Shown one piece after another: positions 27,984 to 34,618 of a stretch of 64,000 nt of DNA. The notes beneath the pieces are model-generated. The model was given only the letters and a program-made list of their open reading frames with translations. It made no database searches and was not told the origin of the DNA. The position numbers and the translations under genes are program-made. The stretch spans positions 186,001-250,000 of the forward strand of contig NZ_VTWU01000001.1 of assembly GCF_008727865.1 (NCBI RefSeq), given 5' to 3'. This stretch comes from Hymenobacter busanensis. Lineage in GTDB: Bacteria > Bacteroidota > Bacteroidia > Cytophagales > Hymenobacteraceae. Position 1 is the stretch's first letter; the number at the start of each line of letters is the position of its first letter.

Positions 27984-28018
27984 TTTCGATACACCGCACC
28001 GTCCGGTTTCGATACACC
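27984..28018. promoter_or_regulatory. Two direct copies of TTTCGATACACC between the efflux operon and the regulator
   Basis: TTTCGATACACC occurs at 27984-27995 and again at 28007-28018, a 23-base period (about two helical turns), in the 312-base region between the divergent adaptor and response-regulator genes. This is where binding sites for the sigma54 response regulator would be expected. The first copy ends in ACCGCAC and the second in ACCTGCAC. I could not find a convincing GG-N10-GC sigma54 promoter on either strand. The rest of this region is AT-rich (TTTATAAAAC, AATTATTG). Confidence 0.5.
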
Positions 28019-28160
28019 TGCACGCCGCTGCCGCAGTCGAAAACGGCTTTTCGGCCGCATCAAGCAGCTTTTGCATGCTTAGTACAGTTTATGATGGGTA
28101 ACTTCGGACTTTGCTTGGCCGGGCGAAGCCTTGCCCTTCCCGATTCCTCCCTCGATTTCC

Positions 28161-29540
28161 ATGGTTCTGAAGAAAGCGCGCGTTTTGGTGGTTGACGACG
28201 ACACGGACGTGCTGTTTGCCATGCGCATGCTGCTCAAAACCGAGGTGCAGGAAGTGGTAACCGAGAAAAACCCCGAACTGCTGCTGTCGTTGCTCAGCAA
28301 GCAGCGCTTCGATGTGGTGTTTCTCGACATGAACTACAAAAGCACCCAGGGCAGCGGCAACGAGGGCCTATACTGGCTGGGGCGCATTCGGGAAAAAGAC
28401 CCCACAGCCACCGTCATCATGATAACGGCCCACGGCGACGTGGGCACCGCCGTGCGCTCCTTGAAGGCCGGCGCCACCGATTTTGTGGTGAAGCCCTGGC
28501 ACAACGCGCAGCTGGTGGAAACCCTGGAAGCGGCCCTGCAACAGCGCGGCGCTGCCGGCAAAAGCCCGGGCACTCTGCCCGCGCCGCGCCGCCCCGCTTC
28601 CTTTGCCGAGTTCGACTTGCTGGGCCAATCGGAGGCCATGCAGGAGGTGTTTCACAAGATCGAGAAGGTAGCACCCACCGAGGCCAACGTACTGCTGCTG
28701 GGCGAAAACGGCACCGGCAAAGAGCTGGTGGCCAAAGCCCTGCACCACCGCTCGTTTCGCGCCGCTCGGCCCTTCGTCACCGCCGATTTGGCCGCCATGA
28801 GCGAGGGTATCTTCGAGAGCGAGCTGTTCGGCCACAAGAAAGGCGCCTTTACCGACGCCCGCGACGACCGCACCGGCCGCTTCGAAGCCGCCACCGGCGG
28901 CACCTTGTTTCTGGACGAAATCGGCAACATCAGCTTGCCGCAGCAGGCCAAGCTGCTCACGGCGCTGCAAAACCGGCAGGTCATTCCGCTGGGCAGCAAC
29001 GTGCCGGTGCCGGTCGACATCCGCCTGGTGTCGGCCACCAACGCTCCGCTCTACGAGCTGGCTGCCCGCAACGAGTTCCGCAAGGACCTGATTTACCGCC
29101 TCAACACCGTGGAAATAACCCTGCCGCCCCTGCGCGACCGGGGCGACGACGTGCTGCTGCTGGCCCAGCACTTCGCAGGCCTGTACGCCGCCCGCAACCG
29201 CAAACCCACGCCCAGCTTCGCCCCCGAAACCCTGCAGAAGCTGCGGCAGCACCGCTGGCCCGGCAACGTGCGCGAGCTGCAGCACGCCGTGGAGCGGGCC
29301 GTTATTCTGGCCGAAGCCGCCGAACTGTGCCCCCAGGATTTCCGCTTTTCGGCGATGGAAACGCCAGCCGCTACGCCCCCGCCAGCCCTGCCCGATGGCC
29401 CGCTGCAACTCCACGAAGTCGAGAAAAACACGATTCTGCGGGTAATTGAGCGCCACAACGGCAACATTACCAAGGCGGCCAAAGAATTGGGCCTGACCCG
29501 CACCGCCCTCTACCGCCGCCTCGAAAAACATGACCTCTAA
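28161..29540 (+). CDS. Sigma54-interacting (NtrC-family) response regulator
   Basis: 459 residues in three domains. Receiver (1-125): acidic pocket VDDD 11-14, phospho-acceptor Asp56 (VVFLDMNYK), conserved Lys111 (VVKPW). AAA+ domain (about 152-380): Walker A GENGTGKE 181-188, the sigma54-contact loop GAFTDA 228-233 (a common variant of GAFTGA), Walker B GGTLFLDEI, sensor NEFRKDLIYRLN and R-finger region. C-terminal Fis-like helix-turn-helix: NITKAAKELGLTRTALYRRL. It should activate sigma54 promoters when phosphorylated by the following kinase, whose start overlaps its end by 11 bases. The divergent ABC efflux operon is the obvious target. Start set at ATG 28161. Confidence 0.95.
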   Translation: MVLKKARVLVVDDDTDVLFAMRMLLKTEVQEVVTEKNPELLLSLLSKQRFDVVFLDMNYKSTQGSGNEGLYWLGRIREKDPTATVIMITAHGDVGTAVRSLKAGATDFVVKPWHNAQLVETLEAALQQRGAAGKSPGTLPAPRRPASFAEFDLLGQSEAMQEVFHKIEKVAPTEANVLLLGENGTGKELVAKALHHRSFRAARPFVTADLAAMSEGIFESELFGHKKGAFTDARDDRTGRFEAATGGTLFLDEIGNISLPQQAKLLTALQNRQVIPLGSNVPVPVDIRLVSATNAPLYELAARNEFRKDLIYRLNTVEITLPPLRDRGDDVLLLAQHFAGLYAARNRKPTPSFAPETLQKLRQHRWPGNVRELQHAVERAVILAEAAELCPQDFRFSAMETPAATPPPALPDGPLQLHEVEKNTILRVIERHNGNITKAAKELGLTRTALYRRLEKHDL

Positions 29541-30882
29541 GCGGCTGGAGCTGGGCATCGGGTTGCGGCTGCTCGGGCTGTTGGCACTGTTATGCGCTGG
29601 CTTCTACGCCTTTCAGCACCAAGTGTACGGCCTCGTGGCCGGGGCTGGCCTGCTGCTGATACTGGCCGTGTGGGAGCTGGCCCGGTACGTCACGCGCAAC
29701 AACCGCGCCCTGGCCGACTACCTGCTGGCCGTGAGGTACCGCGACTTTGCCCAGCACTACAACGAGCAGCACGCCGACCGCTCCCTGCGGCCGCTCTACG
29801 CGGCTTTCAACCAGCTCAACGGCACCTTTCGGCAGCTCAGCGCCGAGCGCGAAGCCCAGTTCACGTACCTGCAAACCGTGCTGCAGCTCATCGACACCGG
29901 TATTATTTCCTACGACGCCGTGGGGCAGGTGGAATGGCTGAACGAGTCCTTTAAGCAGACGCTGGAGCTGCCTTACTTGAAGAACATCCAAGCCCTGCAA
30001 AAGCGCCTGCCGGTGCTCTACGAGGCCATCGTGCACCTGCAGCCCGGTACGCCCACGGTGGTGAAGCTGGCGGTGGGCGCGAAAACGATGCAGCTGCTGC
30101 TGTCAGCCACTGCGTTTCGGCTGCACGAGCGGCAGTTCACCCTGGTGGCCTTCAAGAACATCAGCCACACCCTCGACGAAACCGAAACCGCCGCCTGGCA
30201 CAAGCTGCTGCGCGTGATGACCCACGAGCTCATGAATTCGGTGGCGCCCATTGCGTCGTTGGCCGATTCGTTGCGCCGCAACCTGCACCGCGAAATGGAG
30301 CTGGTGCCCCCAAACCCGTCCGCTGACCACGGCCTGCTCGACGACGTGGCCGAAGGCCTGGGCATCATCCAAAACCGCAGCGAAGGGCTGCTGCGCTTCG
30401 CCCAAGTGTACCGCGACCTGAGCACCATCAGCTCGCCGCAACTGGCTACGGTATGCGTGCAGGACGTATTCGGGCGCGTTCAGGGCTTGATGCTGCCGCA
30501 ACTGGACGGAGCAGGCATTGCGCTGCTGACCGCGGTGGAGCCATCCGAACTGCCGCTCCGGGCCGACCCGCACTTGCTGGAGCAAGTGCTCATCAACCTC
30601 GTGCTGAACGCCGCCTACGCCGTGCGCGAAACTTCCACGCCACGCATTCACCTGCGGGCCCGCGCGGCCGCCTCCAGCCGGGTGCTGATCGAAGTAGCCG
30701 ACAACGGCACCGGTATTCCCGCCGACCTGCTCGACAGCATCTTCATCCCGTTTTTCACCACCCGCCCCAACGGCAGCGGCATTGGCCTGAGCCTGGCCAA
30801 GCAAATCGTGCACCTGCACGGCGGCAGCATCAAGGTCCAGTCGGCGGAAGGCGAGGGGACGGTCTTTCAGCTGGAGCTGTAA
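29530..30882 (+). CDS. Sensor histidine kinase of the efflux two-component system
   Basis: 450 residues. Two N-terminal helices close together (LLGLLALLCAGFYAF and LVAGAGLLLILAVWELA, about 12-50) with almost no periplasmic loop, then a PAS-like cytoplasmic region (QLIDTGIISYDAVGQVEWLNES), an H-box MTHELMNSVAPIASLA (non-canonical, lacking the usual Pro after Asn) and an HATPase domain with N-box LEQVLINLVLNAAYAV, G1 VADNGTGIP, F-box FIPFFTT and G2 GSGIGLSLAKQI. The short periplasmic part suggests it senses membrane or intracellular state rather than a soluble ligand. Overlaps the regulator gene by 11 bases, so the pair is translationally coupled. Confidence 0.94.
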   Translation: MTSKRLELGIGLRLLGLLALLCAGFYAFQHQVYGLVAGAGLLLILAVWELARYVTRNNRALADYLLAVRYRDFAQHYNEQHADRSLRPLYAAFNQLNGTFRQLSAEREAQFTYLQTVLQLIDTGIISYDAVGQVEWLNESFKQTLELPYLKNIQALQKRLPVLYEAIVHLQPGTPTVVKLAVGAKTMQLLLSATAFRLHERQFTLVAFKNISHTLDETETAAWHKLLRVMTHELMNSVAPIASLADSLRRNLHREMELVPPNPSADHGLLDDVAEGLGIIQNRSEGLLRFAQVYRDLSTISSPQLATVCVQDVFGRVQGLMLPQLDGAGIALLTAVEPSELPLRADPHLLEQVLINLVLNAAYAVRETSTPRIHLRARAAASSRVLIEVADNGTGIPADLLDSIFIPFFTTRPNGSGIGLSLAKQIVHLHGGSIKVQSAEGEGTVFQLEL

Positions 30883-31167
30883 GCGGCCCAGCGTAAAGCC
30901 GAGCCGACGATGGGTGCCCCCCGCGCTAATCGAACAGTTGATACGGCAGCTGGTGGGCCCACTTTGCAAAAGGCGTGGCTGCCACCGTTGAGCACAGCCG
31001 GTAGCTGAAATCGATGGCCGCCGGTACTGCCTAGGCCGGTCTTGGCTCAGCGGGCCGAAGGGCTTGGGGCAGTGTTTTAAAAAAATATTTTGCGGCAAGC
31101 TGTAACCTTCACCAAAAGGCCAGGTTTCCACGCCCGAATTCGCTCCTCACCCTCCTCGACCCCGCGC
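30883..31167. other. 285-base spacer ahead of the ECF sigma operon
   Basis: I see no gene here. An A/T-rich patch (TTTTAAAAAAATATTTTG at 31075-31092) followed by GTAACCTTCACC is the most promoter-like part and lies 80-110 bases before the sigma gene, but neither element matches the consensus exactly. Confidence 0.4.
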
Positions 31168-31734
31168 TTGAACTCGCTCACCGACAATTCGCTCATGCTG
31201 CAAGTGAAGGCCGGCCAGGTCGACAAGATGGGCCTGCTGTTTGAGCGGTACCACCGGCCGCTGCTGGCGTTTTTCTACCACGCCACCAGCCACGCCACCG
31301 GCAGCGAAGACCTGGTCCAAACCGTGTTCTACCGCATGCTCAAGTACCGCCACACGTTCAGCGGCGAGGGCGAATTCCGGACCTGGATGTACCACCTCGC
31401 GCGCAACGTGCTAGCCGATGCCGCGAAAAAGGAAAAGCCCGCCAAATACCACCAGGACGTGGCCGACTGGGCTGAAAAGATTGGGGGCGGCCCCACGGCC
31501 GACGCCTCGCTGCAGAAAAACCAGGAGGTAGACCTGCTGCACCGGGCCCTGGGCCAGCTCAGCGCCGACGCCCGCGAGGTGCTCGTGCTAAGCCGGTTTC
31601 AGGAGCTGAAATACGAGCAGATAGCCACCCTGCTCAACACCACGGCCGGGGCCGTGAAGGTGCGCGCGCACCGGGCCCTGGGCCAATTGAAGGACATCTA
31701 CATGAAAATGGAAAATGGAAGCAAAGTTCATTAA
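31168..31734 (+). CDS. ECF-type RNA polymerase sigma factor
   Basis: 188 residues from TTG 31168. Region 2 is GLLFERYHRPLLAFFYHAT...SEDLVQTVFYRMLKYRHTF with the conserved FRTWMYHLARNVLAD (core binding and -10 contact), and region 4 is LLHRALGQLSADAREVLVLSRFQELKYEQIATLLNTTAGAVKVRAHRALGQLK, a helix-turn-helix for -35 contact. No ATG fits the full region 2: TTG 31168 gives MNSLTDNSLMLQVKAG, whereas ATG 31195 would drop nine residues and is the main alternative. It overlaps the anti-sigma gene by 20 bases and heads a four-gene operon of envelope-sensing type. Confidence 0.9.
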   Translation: MNSLTDNSLMLQVKAGQVDKMGLLFERYHRPLLAFFYHATSHATGSEDLVQTVFYRMLKYRHTFSGEGEFRTWMYHLARNVLADAAKKEKPAKYHQDVADWAEKIGGGPTADASLQKNQEVDLLHRALGQLSADAREVLVLSRFQELKYEQIATLLNTTAGAVKVRAHRALGQLKDIYMKMENGSKVH

Positions 31735-32650
31735 CTGCGAGCAGGTGCGGGAAGGCTTGATGGACTGGCTGGCCAACGAAATGCCCGCCGACGAGGCCCA
31801 GGCCGTGGAAGCCCACCTGGCTCAGTGCCCCGACTGCCGCCGCGAACAAGCGGCCGTGTGGCAGCTGTGGCAGGCCATGGGCAACCTGCCCGTGCCCGAG
31901 CCGAGCGAGCAGATGCGCCCGCGCTTCTACTCCATGCTGGCCGAGTTTCAGGCCGCCGAGCAGCGCAAGCAGCAGTGGTCGGTGGCGGCGCTGGTGCAAA
32001 AGCTGCGCGACTGGTGGCAGCCCGCTTACGCCATGCGCTTGGCCTACGGGCTGGCTCTGCTGGTAGTGGGGCTGGCCGCTGGCTACGGCCTGAAAGCGCG
32101 GGTGGACGCACCCGGCGCCGCAACGCAGCAACCCCTGGCCGCCGTGCCCGCCCCGGCTGAAAACGCCCAGCAGGCGCAGCTGCTGGCTCTGCTGGCCAAC
32201 CCGTCGGCGGTGCAGCGGCTGCGCGCCGTGAGCTACGCCGAAGAAGTGGCCCCGACGAATGAGCGCGTGGTGGGCGCCCTGCTCAGCACCTTGTACCAAG
32301 ACCCCAACGTGAACGTGCGCCTCGCCACGCTGGAAGTGCTGGCCGGCCTCGCCGACGACCCCACGGTGCGGCAGGGCCTGGTGCGCGCCCTGGCCCAGCA
32401 AGATTCCCCGCTCGTGCAGTCGGCCATGGCCGATGTGATGGTGCAGCTGCAGGAGCGCCGCTCGGTGCGCGGCCTGCGCAAGCTGCTCCGGCAAGACAAC
32501 CTCAACGAGCAAGTGAAAACCAAAATCGAGCAAAGCATTCAGTCTTTGTCCCACGACCGGTCTGCCCCGGCAGACGCCTCAACTCCCTCGACCTACCATG
32601 AAAACAACGACCATACTGACTCTGCTCTGGACACTTCTGTGGCTGCCTAG
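31715..32650 (+). CDS. Anti-sigma factor with zinc-finger (zf-HC2) domain and periplasmic HEAT-like repeats
   Basis: 311 residues. The cytoplasmic ZAS motif is Cys8 plus HLAQCPDC (His34, Cys38, Cys41), which holds the sigma factor. A transmembrane helix (LAYGLALLVVGLAAGYGL, about 109-126) follows. The outer part has Ala/Leu-rich helices in HEAT-repeat style (ERVVGALLSTLYQDPNVNVRLATLEVLAGLADDPTVRQGLVRALAQQDSPLVQSAMADVMVQL), an uncommon sensor domain for an anti-sigma factor. A low-complexity tail ends the protein. It overlaps the sigma gene by 20 bases and the next gene by 53 bases, so tight coupling is likely. It should restrain the sigma factor until a surface signal releases it. Confidence 0.9.
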   Translation: MEAKFINCEQVREGLMDWLANEMPADEAQAVEAHLAQCPDCRREQAAVWQLWQAMGNLPVPEPSEQMRPRFYSMLAEFQAAEQRKQQWSVAALVQKLRDWWQPAYAMRLAYGLALLVVGLAAGYGLKARVDAPGAATQQPLAAVPAPAENAQQAQLLALLANPSAVQRLRAVSYAEEVAPTNERVVGALLSTLYQDPNVNVRLATLEVLAGLADDPTVRQGLVRALAQQDSPLVQSAMADVMVQLQERRSVRGLRKLLRQDNLNEQVKTKIEQSIQSLSHDRSAPADASTPSTYHENNDHTDSALDTSVAA

Positions 32651-33497
32651 CTGCTCGCTGCAAGCCCAGGACCGCGAAGCCACCGAAAAAATCAGCCGCC
32701 AGTTCACCATCGGCGGCGACGTGAGCCGCGCCACGCTGGCCCTCTACAACATCAACGGCTCGGTGACGGTGCAGGGCTACAGCGGCAAGACGGTGCAGGT
32801 GGAAATCACCAAAACCATCAAAGCCCCCAGCGCCGAGTTGCTGGCCCAGGGCCAGAAAGATGCCCTGCCCGGTTTCGACCAACACGGCGACAGTGTGCTG
32901 GTGTACGTGGCCGGCCCGCAGGACTCGCGCCCCAACCGCGACAACCGCCGCTCGGGCACCCGCTTCGAGGACAACTGGCGCAACAGCGAGCGGCCCCGCT
33001 ACTCCTACCAGTTTGACTTCACTGTGAAAGTGCCCGCCGGCATGGAAGTGCGCGTCTCGACCGTGAACGGAGGCAAGGTGCTGGTGGAAGACGTAACCGG
33101 CCCGCTGCAGGCCCGCAACGTGAACGGCTCGGTGAGCGTGAAAAACGCCCAGCAGGCCACGCTGGCCCACACCGTCAACGGCGACGTGGACGTGAGCTAC
33201 ACCGTAGCGCCCACCAAAGCCGCTTCCTACCACACCATCAACGGCAACATCACCGTCAGCTACCCTTCGAACGTGTCGGGCGACCTGTACTTCAAGAGCA
33301 TGCACGGCGAGATGTTTACCGATTTTCCCAAGGCCGAAGTCCTGCCGGCCCGCGTGAGCACCAACCAGCAGCGCGAAGGCCAGGGCACCAAGTACAAACT
33401 CAGCAAAGAGACGGCCGTGCGGCTGGGCAAGGGCGGAATGGATTTCCGCTTTGAAACCATCAACGGCAACGTCACCATCAAGCAGCAAACCCGATGA
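32598..33497 (+). CDS. Secreted DUF4097 beta-repeat protein 1
   Basis: 299 residues with a signal peptide (MKTTTILTLLWTLLWLPSCSLQAQ); the SCS could be a lipobox, but the AQA signal-peptidase I site is as good. The body is a chain of short beta repeats with a VNG/ING pattern (LYNINGSVTVQG, VSTVNGGKVLVEDV, ARNVNGSVSVKN, AHTVNGDVDVSY, YHTINGNITVSY), the toast-rack / bactofilin-like DUF4097 fold. It overlaps the anti-sigma gene by 53 bases, yet the signal peptide shows the start is right. Likely a periplasmic or surface structural protein under control of the sigma factor. No enzyme motif. Confidence 0.9.
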   Translation: MKTTTILTLLWTLLWLPSCSLQAQDREATEKISRQFTIGGDVSRATLALYNINGSVTVQGYSGKTVQVEITKTIKAPSAELLAQGQKDALPGFDQHGDSVLVYVAGPQDSRPNRDNRRSGTRFEDNWRNSERPRYSYQFDFTVKVPAGMEVRVSTVNGGKVLVEDVTGPLQARNVNGSVSVKNAQQATLAHTVNGDVDVSYTVAPTKAASYHTINGNITVSYPSNVSGDLYFKSMHGEMFTDFPKAEVLPARVSTNQQREGQGTKYKLSKETAVRLGKGGMDFRFETINGNVTIKQQTR

Positions 33498-34327
33498 ACA
33501 AGGTATTTTTTCGTGCGCTCCTGGCCCTTTCGATTTTCACCTGGGCGCGGCCCCTGTTGGCCCAGCAGGGCAGCAAAGAGCAGCTGGTCGTGACCCTGAG
33601 CAACCCCGGCAAGCCCGGCACGCTCCACCTCAAGCTGGTTACCGGCTCCATTCGGGTAGAAGGTGGCGCCGGCAAGGAAGTGGTGATTGAAGTGGGCAAC
33701 CGCGACGGCAGCCGCCGCGAAACCGGCGGCGACGAGCCCACGCCGCCCGGCATGCGCCGCCTCTCCAAAGTCAACGGCCTCGACGTGACGGCCCAGGAAA
33801 AGGACAACCACGTGTACGTGCGCACCCAGTCGGTGAACAACCCGGTGGACTTCACCATTCACGTGCCGCGCAACTTTTCGCTGCAGATCGGCACCGTCAA
33901 CAACGGCAACATCACGGTGCAGAAGGTGACCGGCGAGCTGGAAATTTCCAACGTCAACGGCTCCATCAGCGTCGACGACGTGGCCGGCTCAGCGGTGCTG
34001 AACACGGTGAACGGCAGCATCACGGCCGACTTTCGCGACGTAACCAGCGGCGTGCCCATGGCCTTTTCCAGCGTCAACGGCAAGATTGATGTGACGCTGC
34101 CGGCCCGAACCAAGGCCGACCTCAAGCTGAAGTCGGACCGGGGCGAAATCTACAGCGACTTCGACCTGACCATCGACAACAGCGCCCCCAAGGTGACGCG
34201 CACCGCCAAAGACGGCACCTACCGCGTGAGCCAGGAGAGCTGGACCAGCGGCAAAGTCAACGGCGGCGGCGCCGAGTTCATGATGAAAACCCTGAACGGC
34301 AACATCTACATCCGCAAGGCCAAATAG
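33494..34327 (+). CDS. Secreted DUF4097 beta-repeat protein 2
   Basis: 277 residues with a signal peptide (MNKVFFRALLALSIFTWARPLLAQQ). The same VNG repeats occur: GTVNNGNITVQKV, ISNVNGSISVDDV, LNTVNGSITADF, FSSVNGKIDVTL, MKTLNGNIYIRK. The start codon overlaps the previous stop (ATGA). The two proteins are related over the repeat region but differ in the N-terminal half. A pair of DUF4097 proteins behind a sigma/anti-sigma unit is a recurring Bacteroidota arrangement; their joint role is not known. End of the four-gene operon. Confidence 0.9.
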   Translation: MNKVFFRALLALSIFTWARPLLAQQGSKEQLVVTLSNPGKPGTLHLKLVTGSIRVEGGAGKEVVIEVGNRDGSRRETGGDEPTPPGMRRLSKVNGLDVTAQEKDNHVYVRTQSVNNPVDFTIHVPRNFSLQIGTVNNGNITVQKVTGELEISNVNGSISVDDVAGSAVLNTVNGSITADFRDVTSGVPMAFSSVNGKIDVTLPARTKADLKLKSDRGEIYSDFDLTIDNSAPKVTRTAKDGTYRVSQESWTSGKVNGGGAEFMMKTLNGNIYIRKAK

Positions 34328-34618
34328 GTACTTCCCTGCGCCCATCCGAAGCTTCGGAGCTGCCGGCCCGCCGGACAGAAGCTGTGGTGAGTGAATCCTG
34401 CCCGACCCGGCGGCCCCGCGGCTTCGGTTGGGCGCAGGTGTAAGACCGCCCTTTTCGAGGGCTTCAAGGGCGCTCCGCCTTCCTTCCCGCTTCCTGCAAT
34501 ACCCCGTGCCAGCGCCGCCGAGGCCGCTGCCAGCTACTGCTTTGCCTGCTCGGTTTGCTGCCCGCCCCGGTTTTTCGGCTCGGTTCTTCTGCTCCGCTTT
34601 CCGCTCCCTTTCTGCGCT

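Noticed and set aside
27849-28160. A sigma54 (-24/-12) promoter in the divergent control region.
   Set aside because: I looked for GG-N10-GC on both strands and found only near misses with wrong spacing, so none is listed.
31090-31167. The TTG start at 31090 for the sigma factor.
   Set aside because: Those 26 residues are not sigma-like and overlap AT-rich, promoter-like DNA.
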